The position numbers and the translations under genes are program-made. A stretch of DNA of 10,975 nt from positions 1 through 10,975 of the forward strand of contig CABUDQ010000060.1 in the NCBI GenBank assembly GCA_902490365.1, in the 5' to 3' direction. This stretch comes from an uncultured Collinsella sp. (GTDB lineage: Bacteria; Actinomycetota; Coriobacteriia; Coriobacteriales; Coriobacteriaceae). The notes beneath the pieces were generated by a model that was given only the letters and a program-made list of their open reading frames with translations, was not told the DNA's origin and ran no database searches. Positions 1 through 6,400 of this stretch are shown piece after piece; the stretch's first letter is position 1, and every line of letters starts with the position of its first letter.

Positions 1-85
1 GACTTTGACGTCAGAAATTTCAGCATCGAACAGGCTAAAGAGGTGTTCAAAAGCCAAGTCGGACACGACGCCACGCTGAGGACTC

Positions 86-364
86 TTGCAGCAGAGTTTT
101 GCGACAGGGGATACGGGCGCACCGAAGGCCGAAGGGCGCCCGGACCCGGCCGGGGCCGGCGGCGTGCGAGGGCAAGCTCATGCGACGGAGCTGCTGCCCG
201 GGCGCCTGAAGGACGAGTTCTACAGGAACCGGACGTGGCGGAGCTTCGAGGAGTTCAAGCGGGACCTCCACGCCCACACCGTTCACTGGAACAAGAGGAG
301 GCAGGTTAAGCAAAAGGGACTGACCCCGGAGGAGTTCCGGAATCAGTCCCCATGTGCGGCATAG
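86..364 (+). pseudogene. IS3-family transposase remnant (C-terminal end)
   Basis: The last ~60 codons (from about 176) read as the C-terminal end of an IS3/IS150-type transposase (rve integrase core). Visible signatures are GRLKDEFY, SFEEFKRDL, VHWN and KGLTPEEFRNQS, ending in TAG at 362-364. An intact OrfB is about 270-300 residues, so most of the catalytic domain, including the expected first DDE residues, is missing. Upstream of about 176 this frame is low-complexity Gly/Ala/Arg-rich and does not look like transposase. The frame +1 reading from base 1 is open to 309 and starts with an ordinary-looking stretch (VRNFSIEQAKEVF) that I do not recognise; it may be the cut end of another gene or part of the decayed element. 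The coordinates follow the open frame, and no true start exists. It is very unlikely to be functional. Confidence 0.8.
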
Positions 365-373
365 GCCGCTAAT

Positions 374-403
374 TGACCCGTCTAAGTTTCGGGGCGCAGT
401 TCA
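374..403. repeat. Candidate right terminal inverted repeat of the IS3-family remnant
   Basis: Ten bases after the transposase stop the sequence runs into a block that, read inward from 403 on the minus strand, begins TGAACTGCGCCCC. IS3-family ends typically start with TG and lie just beyond the transposase stop, so position and sequence fit. The matching left end is outside the window or lost, so the repeat cannot be verified here. Confidence 0.4.
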
Positions 404-450
404 TTTCAGCGCCGCCCGAGAAAGCTAAACGCCTTCTGGCAGGTTGTCCC

Positions 451-485
451 GGGCCGAGGGCGGCCACCTTGATCGCCCTCGGCCC
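451..485 (-). terminator. Strong hairpin downstream of the PTS gene, possible terminator
   Basis: Perfect 12-bp stem (451-462 pairs with 474-485) around an 11-nt loop, 55 bases past the stop of the leftward PTS gene. The place fits the 3' end of the operon. Neither strand has a T run after the stem, so it is not a canonical intrinsic terminator. It could be an RNA-stabilising 3' hairpin or a factor-dependent end. The strand is assigned from context only. Confidence 0.5.
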
Positions 486-539
486 TCACCCACCTCAACT
501 GCTACTCAATTACATAGAGCTGATTGAGGAGGGCGCAAG

Positions 540-1988
540 CTAGTGGGCGCCTTCCTCCTCGTCGTTGGGTCGGTAGGTGATGAACTCGATAACAAAGGCC
601 AGGACGGCGGAGATGAGCGAGGCGATGATCGCGAAGATCATGTGGGAGATCCCGGCGCCACCAGGGGTCCCGTCGATAAAGTTGAGCAGGTTGAAGACGC
701 CGAGGCCGCCCGAGATGTACATGAGAGCGCCAGTCATTCCCACGATGGCGCCGCCCACGGCGGAGCTCAGGCATGCCACGACGAACGCGCGCTTGTTGGG
801 GAGGGCGATGCCGTAGATGCCCGGCTCGGTGACGCCGAAGAAGAAGGCGGAGATCATCGCGGGAAGGGCGATGCCGCGGAAGCGCTCATCCTTGTTTCTG
901 AGGTACATGGCAAAGATGACCGCTCCGAGTGCGAACCCGTGGCCGATGGTGGCGGCGAGCACGCTATCGTGGCCGAGGGTGTTCAGGTTCATGATGGAGA
1001 TGGGGATGAGGCTCCAGTGGAAGCCGAAGATGACGAGGCACATCCACAGTCCGCCGACTAGGGCGCTGCCCAGGACGGAACCAACCACGGGGAGCTGGAA
1101 GATGAACGAGAACGCCGCGCTCAGCAGGTTGGTGATGAGGGTGGCCACCGGGCCGATGATGAGGTAGCCCAAGACGATGGAGACCGTCATCGTGGCGAGC
1201 GGGACAAGGAACATCTTGAGCGCAGCCGGCATCCAACTCTTGAGCCAGCGCTCAAGGATAGAGCCGAACCACACCATGAGAAGGACGGGGATCACCGAGC
1301 TCACGTAGCCGGACACGGGCATGATGATGGGGAGCCCGAGGGCGGTGGCGTACCACGAGAACGTGCCGGCCACGCCGAGGTCGATGCTGCCGAGCGCCTC
1401 GCCCGAGGTCAGGGCGACCATCGTCGGGTAGAGGAGCGCCACGCCGATTGCCACGCCGGTGAACTCGTTCATGCGGAACTTGCGCGCGGCACTGAACGCC
1501 AGGGCGACGGGAAGGAAGTAGAAGAAGCCGTCAGCCACGGTGTAGAGCAGCGTGTAGAGGCCGTCGTTTGCAAAGGCCGGGACGAAGTAGGTGATGAGGG
1601 CAAGCAGTCCCTTCATGATGCCTGCGGCGGCAAGCGGTCCCAGGATGGGCTGGAAGATGCCAGAGATGAGGTCGATGATGACGGAGGCAACGGTCTTATC
1701 GCCCTGGGGCTCGTCGTCGGCGCTTGCGCCGCCCGAGAAGTTGCCGGCCTCCAGGACCGCGTCGTAGACGTCCTCGACGATGTTGCCCACGACCACCTGG
1801 TACTGGCCGTTGGCCTGGATGACCTGGATGACGCCCTTGAGGGCCTCGATCTTGGCCGTGTTGGCGCGGGACTCGTCCTTGAGTTTGAAGCGCACGCGCG
1901 TGATGCAGTGCGCGACGCTGGCGACGTTCTCGGCGCCGCCTACGTTCTCGAGTATGGATCTGGCCAGGTCGTCGTATTTTTCTGCCAT
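540..1988 (-). CDS. PTS beta-glucoside transporter, EIIBC component
   Basis: Membrane permease of the phosphoenolpyruvate sugar phosphotransferase system, glucose/beta-glucoside superfamily (BglF/BglP type), 482 aa. The IIB domain covers about residues 5-85, with the phosphorylated cysteine at C28 in the motif HCITRVRFKL. A short linker is followed by the IIC domain (about 100-470), highly hydrophobic, with family motifs GFHWSLIPI (322-330, H324) and GVTEPGIYGIALP (385-397). The chain ends in an acidic tail (NDEEEGAH) where full-length BglF/BglP continue into IIA, so IIA must come from another protein such as a Crr-like IIA. The start is supported by AAGGAG six bases before ATG. It lies 31 bases downstream of the GH1 gene in the same direction, clearly one operon. 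The substrate is inferred to be an aryl- or alkyl-beta-glucoside or cellobiose-like sugar; the sequence does not settle which. Confidence 0.93.
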   Translation of the reverse strand: MAEKYDDLARSILENVGGAENVASVAHCITRVRFKLKDESRANTAKIEALKGVIQVIQANGQYQVVVGNIVEDVYDAVLEAGNFSGGASADDEPQGDKTVASVIIDLISGIFQPILGPLAAAGIMKGLLALITYFVPAFANDGLYTLLYTVADGFFYFLPVALAFSAARKFRMNEFTGVAIGVALLYPTMVALTSGEALGSIDLGVAGTFSWYATALGLPIIMPVSGYVSSVIPVLLMVWFGSILERWLKSWMPAALKMFLVPLATMTVSIVLGYLIIGPVATLITNLLSAAFSFIFQLPVVGSVLGSALVGGLWMCLVIFGFHWSLIPISIMNLNTLGHDSVLAATIGHGFALGAVIFAMYLRNKDERFRGIALPAMISAFFFGVTEPGIYGIALPNKRAFVVACLSSAVGGAIVGMTGALMYISGGLGVFNLLNFIDGTPGGAGISHMIFAIIASLISAVLAFVIEFITYRPNDEEEGAH

Positions 1989-2019
1989 TATTTTCTCCTT
2001 AGTGATATTGCCCGGGTGG

Positions 2020-3450
2020 TTAGCCCAGGTCGCCTCCGTTGGTGGCGATGGCCTGTTGATACCAGTAGAAGCTCTTCTTGCGCCTGCGCTCGAGCGTGCC
2101 GTTGCCCAGGTTGTCGCGGTCCACGTAGATGAAGCCGTAGCGCTTCTCCATCTCGCCGGAGCCCGCGCTCACGAGGTCGATCGGCCCCCAGGTGGTGTAG
2201 CCGAGCATCTCGACGCCGTCCTGCTCGATAGCGTCGCGCATGGCCTCGATGTGCTCGCGCAGGTAGGCGATGCGGTAGTCATCCTCGATCGTGCCGTCGG
2301 GAAGCACCTCGTCATAGGCGCCGAGGCCGTTCTCCACCACAAAGAGCGGCTTCTGGTAGCGGTCCCAGAGGTCGTTGATCGTGATGCGGAACCCCAGCGG
2401 GTCGATGACCCAGCCCCAGTCGCTCGTGCGCACGTAGGGGTTCTCTACGCCGGCGAAGGCGTTGCCCTCGGCGACGCCGCCCACGGAATCGGGGTCGCCC
2501 GCGGTACAGCGCGAGGAGTAGTAGCTAAACGAGATGAAGTCGACGGTGTTCTCCGCAAGGATGCGCTCGTCCTCGGCGGTCATGCCCACGTCGATGCCCT
2601 CGCGCTCGAGCATCTTGAGCGCGTAGCCGGGGTAGTGCCCGCGTGCCTGCACGTCCACGAAGAAGAGGTCCTCCTGGTTCTTGACCTGCGCTGCACGGAC
2701 GTCCTCGGGACGACAGGAGTAGGGGTAGTAGCTTCCCGCGGCGAGCATGCAGCCAACCTTGTTCTCCGGGTCGACCTCGTGGGCGATCTTGGTGGCCCAG
2801 GCGCTCGCCACGAGCTCGTTGTGCGCGGCGCGGTACTCGGCCTCGCGGGCATTCTCCCCGGGCTCGAGGACGATGCCGGCACCCATGAAGGGACGGTGCA
2901 AGATCATGTTCATCTCGTTGAACGTGATCCACCAATGCACGAGGCCGCGGTAGCGGTTGAAGAGCACCTTCACGAGCCGCTTGTAGAGCTCGATGAGGGC
3001 GCGGTTTCGCCAGGCGCCGTACTTCTTGACGAGGTGGATGGGGCAGTCGAAGTGCGTGATGGTCACGAGGGGCTCGATCCTGTGCTCGCGGCAGCAGCGG
3101 AACACGTCCTCGTAGAAGGCGAGCCCGGCCTCGTTGGGCTCCTCCTCGTCGCCATTGGGGAAGATGCGGCTCCAGGCGATGGAGAGGCGAAAGACCTTAA
3201 AGCCCATCTCCGCGAAGAGGGCTATGTCCTCGCGGTAGTGGTGGTAGAAGTCGATGCCCGTCTGGGCCGGGTAGTAGTACCCGGGCTCGAAGTCGAGCAT
3301 GCGCCTCAGGCCGCGGCTTACGTCGTTGCGCTCCGGCCCGTGTGGGATGACGTCGACGTTGGCAAGGCCGCGGCCGCCCTCGTCATAACCTCCCTCGCAT
3401 TGGTTGGCGGCGGTGGCTCCTCCCCAAAGGAACCCTTTTGGAAATGGCAT
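2020..3450 (-). CDS. 6-phospho-beta-glucosidase, glycoside hydrolase family 1
   Basis: Cytoplasmic retaining glycosidase that hydrolyses the phosphorylated beta-glucoside delivered by the neighbouring PTS, 476 aa, the usual GH1 length. N-terminal FLWGGATAANQCEGG is the GH1 N-terminal signature. The acid/base is E179 in TFNEMN and the nucleophile E373 in VVENGLG. The segment SAGSGEMEKRYGF (428-440; S428, K436, Y438) is the phosphate-binding signature that separates 6-phospho-glycosidases from plain beta-glucosidases. The closest known types are BglA/AscB. The start at 3450 is chosen because GGAGG lies just upstream and the protein begins at the normal GH1 N-terminus; the frame stays open far upstream into the transporter gene, but that is a GC-rich shadow. 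It is co-oriented with the PTS gene (31-base gap) and follows the EamA transporter after 122 bases. Confidence 0.95.
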   Translation of the reverse strand: MPFPKGFLWGGATAANQCEGGYDEGGRGLANVDVIPHGPERNDVSRGLRRMLDFEPGYYYPAQTGIDFYHHYREDIALFAEMGFKVFRLSIAWSRIFPNGDEEEPNEAGLAFYEDVFRCCREHRIEPLVTITHFDCPIHLVKKYGAWRNRALIELYKRLVKVLFNRYRGLVHWWITFNEMNMILHRPFMGAGIVLEPGENAREAEYRAAHNELVASAWATKIAHEVDPENKVGCMLAAGSYYPYSCRPEDVRAAQVKNQEDLFFVDVQARGHYPGYALKMLEREGIDVGMTAEDERILAENTVDFISFSYYSSRCTAGDPDSVGGVAEGNAFAGVENPYVRTSDWGWVIDPLGFRITINDLWDRYQKPLFVVENGLGAYDEVLPDGTIEDDYRIAYLREHIEAMRDAIEQDGVEMLGYTTWGPIDLVSAGSGEMEKRYGFIYVDRDNLGNGTLERRRKKSFYWYQQAIATNGGDLG

Positions 3451-3507
3451 GGTGCCTCCTTCTCTCTGGCGCCCCCATCTCTGCGGGGGACGCTTTATAA
3501 CGTCCTT

Positions 3508-3558
3508 GCGGCCTCGCGCGCCTGGCCCGTGGCCCTTTCCCTGATGCGCGCGGGCCGC
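3508..3558. repeat. GC-rich inverted repeat between the transporter and GH1 genes
   Basis: Arms 3508-3521 and 3546-3558 pair over 13 bp with one bulged base. The loop holds a further small GGCC/GGCC stem. A separate 5-bp stem (3488-3492 with 3501-3505) lies closer to the GH1 start. No T run follows on either strand. The structure may attenuate, process or stabilise the message between the first gene and the two bgl genes. Function is inferred only. Confidence 0.4.
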
Positions 3559-3572
3559 CTGTGAAGGGGTGA

Positions 3573-4553
3573 CTAGCTGACGGCTTGTCCTGCGGCGGCG
3601 CGACGTGCCTCCCGGCCTCCAAGCAGGGAGGGGACCTGTGCCAGGCACACGCCGGCGAGGATGATGGCGACGCCCAGCCACTCGACGACGCCGAGCGGCT
3701 CGCCGAGGACGATCATGGCGATGAGCAGGCCGGCGGGGAGTTCCGCGGCGGCCATGACGGTGGACAGGCCCGCGGGCAGGTGCGGAGAGCCCATGCCGAA
3801 GAGCAGGACCGGGCAGAGCATGCCAAAGAAGCCGGCGATGACGGCAAAGGGCAGGATGCCCTGGGCGAGGACGCCCGAGACGACGTAGTCCGGACACACC
3901 GTGAGCGACATGACCACGGAGCCCGCGCATACGATGACGCCACGCTGCTCGGACGAGCAGGGGGCCTCGACCTTGCCGGAGAGGGTGACAAAGAGGGAGC
4001 AGGACACGGCCGCCCCCAGCGCGCAGAGCAGGGCCACGGGGTCGTACCCGGTGATGCCGGTCTTGTAGACGCCGCTGGCGAACACCGTTCCGAAGACGAT
4101 GACCAGGGCGGAGGCCACTTGGAGGAGCCTCGGCGGCCGGCGCGTCATGACGGTCTGCCACACGAGCCCCAGCCACGTGAACTGGAAGAGGAGCGTGAGT
4201 GCCACCGGGGCGGGCAGCACGCTCATGGCGTAGCAGTAGAGGATTGAGGTGAGGCAGGTGAGGGCTCCCAGGCCCATGAGCTTGAGGGCGAGCTTCCAGC
4301 CCACGCGCTGCCAGCGGTGCCCGAGTGCGTGCCCTGCGAGCGTGGCGAGGGCGAAGAAGAGGCAGCCGAACCACGCCTGGCTCGCCACCACCTGCGCTGA
4401 GGTGAAGCCCGCAGCGTAGGCGAGCTTGTAGGTCGTGGCCATCGCGCCGTAGCAGGCGCCGCCCGCAAAGACCTGGAGCGCCGCCTTGACCTGCCCCGCG
4501 CCCGCGGCTCCCGCCTCGGCGGTCTGTTGCTTGATTGTGTTTGTTTCTGCCAT
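3573..4553 (-). CDS. DMT-superfamily transporter, EamA family
   Basis: Inner-membrane carrier of the drug/metabolite transporter superfamily, 326 aa, matching the usual length of the ten-helix, two-repeat EamA type. Two related hydrophobic halves are visible (about residues 22-162 and 170-312). The second ends in the typical EamA pattern AELPAGLLIAMIVLGEP...LGVAIILAGV (271-302), and the C-terminus is basic and cytoplasmic-looking. The start at 4553 is favoured by the purine-rich AAGGGAG just upstream and by the normal length; the frame continues to a TTG at 4757, which would add 68 basic residues unlike the family. It is the first gene of the leftward cluster with the GH1 and PTS genes. The substrate cannot be read from sequence; EamA members carry amino acids, nucleosides, sugars or other metabolites. 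Export of a by-product of beta-glucoside breakdown is possible but speculative. Confidence 0.88.
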   Translation of the reverse strand: MAETNTIKQQTAEAGAAGAGQVKAALQVFAGGACYGAMATTYKLAYAAGFTSAQVVASQAWFGCLFFALATLAGHALGHRWQRVGWKLALKLMGLGALTCLTSILYCYAMSVLPAPVALTLLFQFTWLGLVWQTVMTRRPPRLLQVASALVIVFGTVFASGVYKTGITGYDPVALLCALGAAVSCSLFVTLSGKVEAPCSSEQRGVIVCAGSVVMSLTVCPDYVVSGVLAQGILPFAVIAGFFGMLCPVLLFGMGSPHLPAGLSTVMAAAELPAGLLIAMIVLGEPLGVVEWLGVAIILAGVCLAQVPSLLGGREARRAAAGQAVS

Positions 4554-4560
4554 TAGGCTC

Positions 4561-4620
4561 CCTTCCGTCTGCTGTCTTGCAGATGCACGTCTCGTGCGTC
4601 TGTTCCCTGCAGTCGGAAGG
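4561..4620 (-). promoter_or_regulatory. Leader stem that can mask the Shine-Dalgarno of the EamA gene
   Basis: In the minus-strand leader a 7-bp outer stem pairs 4614-4620 with 4561-4567. The downstream arm (CGGAAGG) is part of the purine-rich ribosome binding region immediately before ATG 4553. Inside it, a 4+5-bp stem (4580-4589 with 4593-4602, one mismatch) has a 3-nt loop. The arrangement could hold translation of the first gene down unless opened. I see no match to a riboswitch class I know. Confidence 0.4.
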
Positions 4621-4670
4621 TGGGCTCGTGCGGTCTTCTGGCGGTGCATGTGGTACCTGCTGCCAAGACG

Positions 4671-4706
4671 AAAAAAGCCACGCAACCGACTGCTCGGTTG
4701 CGTGGC
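4671..4706 (-). terminator. Intrinsic terminator upstream of the EamA gene (leftward)
   Basis: Perfect 13-bp stem (4677-4689 with 4694-4706) and a 4-nt loop, followed on the minus strand by six T (4676-4671): a textbook rho-independent terminator in the leftward direction only. No leftward gene lies between it and the DJ-1 operon, and it sits 118 bases before the EamA start. It therefore either ends a short leader transcript (attenuation) or an unseen RNA. Confidence 0.75.
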
Positions 4707-4869
4707 AAAAAGGTGGCTAGCGCCCAGAAAAGTCCACGCGTTTTTAGACTGGGACAAAGTACTACAACAGGTGAGATTCCGTCAAGAAAAACCGAAGAAA
4801 AAAGTGAGCCTCTGCCCGCCGTACCTGTAGCGGTCGTTTCCCCGAACGGGGCGGTGCTGTTGGGGGCTG

Positions 4870-4924
4870 TCTCGATCTGTAACAGTAAGACCCGGTTTTG
4901 GTCCGTAGATGTTACAGATTTAGA
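4870..4924. repeat. Palindromic repeat, copy 1
   Basis: Imperfect 15-bp arms (4870-4884 and 4910-4924), of which the inner 10 bp (ATCTGTAACA / TGTTACAGAT) are perfect, around a 25-bp spacer that can itself pair (GACC/GGTC). A second copy of identical geometry begins 81 bp downstream. It resembles a REP-type intergenic palindrome or a large operator. Confidence 0.75.
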
Positions 4925-4950
4925 CGTTTTGTCGGGGCGGTTTCCGTTTG

Positions 4951-5005
4951 TCTTGATCTGTAACAGTTAGGGGTCAAAAGTGGGTCTAGATGTTACAGAT
5001 TGAGA
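4951..5005. repeat. Palindromic repeat, copy 2
   Basis: Same 15-bp arms (4951-4965 and 4991-5005) and the same 25-bp spacer length as copy 1. The ends are conserved between copies, including the outer TCT/AGA and the inner TAGATGTTACAGATT. The spacer differs between copies except near its edges, but keeps a possible GACCC/GGGTC-like pairing. Conserved arms with a diverged spacer point to selection on the palindrome. Confidence 0.75.
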
Positions 5006-5035
5006 TTGTTGAGGATGGGTGAGGGTAGCTAATTC

Positions 5036-5095
5036 GGACGGGGCTATTTTAGCTACCCTGCAAGTGGGGTTGCTAAAATAGCCCCGTCCCTTTTT
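5036..5095 (+). terminator. Large perfect hairpin followed by T5, before the DJ-1 gene
   Basis: An 18-bp perfect inverted repeat (5036-5053 with 5072-5089) encloses an 18-nt loop, and T5 follows at 5091-5095, giving a rightward intrinsic-terminator shape. No rightward gene lies upstream, so it would act on a leader or block read-in to the DJ-1 operon. An alternative 8-bp pairing (5023-5030 with 5051-5058) overlaps the left arm and would compete with it. It could instead be a dispersed repeat. Confidence 0.6.
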
Positions 5096-5114
5096 AAACA
5101 ATGGAGAATCGAGC

Positions 5115-5143
5115 GTGGCAAGCGGAGGTCTTCGGGGTATAAG
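5115..5143 (+). promoter_or_regulatory. Possible promoter of the DJ-1/maf operon
   Basis: A TATAAG at 5138-5143 lies 17 bases after GTGGCA (5115-5120, 4 of 6 to the sigma-70 -35 consensus). The position, about 35-40 bases before the DJ-1 start and just after the 5036-5095 hairpin, is suitable. The evidence is consensus match only. Confidence 0.35.
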
Positions 5144-5179
5144 ACGGCTAATTGTATGCCGCCTATGAAAGGAACCCTC

Positions 5180-5722
5180 ATGCCCAGCGTTGCCGTTCTC
5201 GCCGCCGATGGCTTTGAAACTATTGAATGCCTGACCATGGTCGATGTCATGCGTCGCGGCGGCGTGCGCGCCACGCTTGTCTCGATCATGCCCACGCGCG
5301 AGGTCGTAAGCTCGCTGCAGATCCCCGTGACCTGCGATGCGCTCTTTGATGAGATCAATTTTGACGAGTACGACTGCGTCGTGCTGCCCGGCGGCCTGCC
5401 CGGTGCCACCAATCTGCGCGCCGATCAGCGCGTCTGCGACGTGGTCTGCGAGTTCGCCGCGACCAAGCACGTCGCCGCCATCTGCGCCGCCCCGTTTATC
5501 CTGGGTGAGCTCGACCTGCTCGAGGGGCGCCACGCCACGTGCTTCCCTGGCTTTGAGAAAAGCTTCCCCGAAGGTGCCTATACCGGCGACAAGGTCACGC
5601 ACGACGGCAACATCATCACCGCCAGCGGCATGGCCCAGTCGCTCCCCTTTGCGCTTGAGCTGCTGCGTACGCTCGCCGGCGACAAGGCTGTCGAGAAGGT
5701 TGCCGAGGGCATTCAGCTATGA
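5180..5722 (+). CDS. DJ-1/PfpI family protein (YajL/DJ-1 type)
   Basis: Small cytosolic flavodoxin-like protein of the DJ-1/ThiJ/PfpI superfamily, 180 aa. The family includes glyoxalase III/deglycase-type enzymes and stress-linked chaperones, and the exact activity of bacterial members is debated. Key residues are present: the nucleophile C102 in the elbow AAICAAP, and E13 in DGFETIE, equivalent to the human DJ-1 glutamate that tunes the cysteine. VVLPGGLPGATNL (67-79) is the typical strand and loop. The whole domain is complete. The start at 5180 is chosen for AAAGGA six bases upstream and the normal N-terminus; an in-frame ATG at 5156 would add eight residues with no ribosome site. The stop overlaps the maf start by 4 bp, so the two are translationally coupled. 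A role in detoxifying reactive carbonyls or oxidised species is inferred from family. Confidence 0.92.
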   Translation: MPSVAVLAADGFETIECLTMVDVMRRGGVRATLVSIMPTREVVSSLQIPVTCDALFDEINFDEYDCVVLPGGLPGATNLRADQRVCDVVCEFAATKHVAAICAAPFILGELDLLEGRHATCFPGFEKSFPEGAYTGDKVTHDGNIITASGMAQSLPFALELLRTLAGDKAVEKVAEGIQL

Positions 5723-6300
5723 TTTTGGCTTCGCAATCACCGCGCCGCATCGAGCTGATGCGCGAAGCGGGCTACGACATCCGCGTCATTCCCGCTGACA
5801 TCGACGAGACTCCTTTTGATGACGAGGCCCCGCTTACGCTTGTCGAGCGCTTAGCTCGCGCTAAGGCTGCCGCCGTTGCCGCCGAGCACGCCGAACCCAA
5901 CGAACTGACCGTCGCGGCCGATACTATTGTCACCTTTGACGGCCAAATTTTGGGCAAGCCGGCAGACGGGGACGAGGCGCGCACCATGCTCCGCGAGCTT
6001 TCGGGCCGCACGCACCAGGTCGCAACCGGCGTCTGCATCGTTAAAGCCGGCGACGCTACAGCTCCGCATGCCGCCGAGAGCCTGTCGTTTGTCGATGTGA
6101 CCGACGTGACGTTCTATGAGCTTACCGAAGAGCAGATCGAGCGCTATGTTGCCTCCGGCGAACCCATGGACAAGGCCGGGGCCTACGGCATCCAAGGCAC
6201 AGGCGGCCGCATGCTTGTGCACGATATTTCGGGTGACTTCTACAACGTGGTGGGCTTGCCCATCGCTCGCGTCGCACGCGCGATTCAAAAACTCTCGTAA
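5719..6300 (+). CDS. maf: Maf family nucleotide pyrophosphatase (dTTP/UTP type)
   Basis: Cytoplasmic house-cleaning nucleoside triphosphate pyrophosphatase that hydrolyses non-canonical or excess nucleotides to monophosphates, 193 aa, full length. N-terminal LASQSPRR (3-10) is the Maf signature. D68 in AADTIV is the expected catalytic base or metal region, followed by LGKPAD (78-83) and SGRTHQVATGV (95-105). DKAGAYGIQG (151-160) is the form seen in dTTPase/UTPase members (YhdE/Maf) rather than the YceF branch, so a dTTP/UTP preference is likely. The start ATG shares ATGA with the upstream DJ-1 stop. A hairpin 9 bases after the stop probably ends the operon. Confidence 0.93.
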   Translation: MILASQSPRRIELMREAGYDIRVIPADIDETPFDDEAPLTLVERLARAKAAAVAAEHAEPNELTVAADTIVTFDGQILGKPADGDEARTMLRELSGRTHQVATGVCIVKAGDATAPHAAESLSFVDVTDVTFYELTEEQIERYVASGEPMDKAGAYGIQGTGGRMLVHDISGDFYNVVGLPIARVARAIQKLS

Positions 6301-6308
6301 TTGCATCT

Positions 6309-6340
6309 GGCGCTGGGTATCCCCCAGCGCCTACAATTTT
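6309..6340 (+). terminator. Probable terminator after maf
   Basis: A 9-bp GC-rich perfect stem (6309-6317 with 6323-6331) with a 5-nt loop begins 9 bases after the maf stop and is followed by TACAATTTT. The T run is short and interrupted, so termination may be partial. This would separate the DJ-1/maf pair from the peptidase gene. Confidence 0.55.
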
Positions 6341-6400
6341 GCCGTACCGTACGGATCCCGACTGGGCATAAGGCCCGGCGGAAAACCGATAGGAGAACAC

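Noticed and set aside
1989..2019. BglG/LicT-type RNA antiterminator (RAT) in front of the PTS gene
   Set aside because: The gap of 31 bases is too short and has no terminator or RAT-like stem; the larger leaders upstream also show no RAT consensus that I can recognise.
1780..3564. 594-codon open frame on the plus strand
   Set aside because: It lies antisense to the GH1 gene and the start of the PTS gene, is Val/Ala/His-rich without recognisable domains, and the opposite strand encodes well-defined motifs. It is a GC-rich shadow.
3451..4374. Long N-terminal extension of the GH1 frame (784 codons in all)
   Set aside because: The extension is Arg/His/Pro-rich, overlaps the EamA gene in another frame and precedes a perfect ribosome site and the normal GH1 N-terminus at 3450.
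4757..4785. Leftward promoter with TTGACG as -35
   Set aside because: The hexamer at 4785-4780 is good, but no acceptable -10 follows at 16-18 bases (GTACTT at 17, TAGTAC at 15), so I did not annotate it.
4870..5005. CRISPR-like repeats
   Set aside because: Only two copies, palindromic with the variable part inside the palindrome rather than between direct repeats; no cas genes nearby.
4967..5602. 211-codon minus-strand frame over the palindromes and the DJ-1 gene
   Set aside because: It is antisense to most of DJ-1 and runs through both stems of the 5036-5089 hairpin; no ribosome site or domain.
6116..6400. Upstream extension of the peptidase frame into maf
   Set aside because: It overlaps maf out of frame and crosses the maf terminator hairpin. 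The ATG at 6401 has AGGAG and gives a normal family start.
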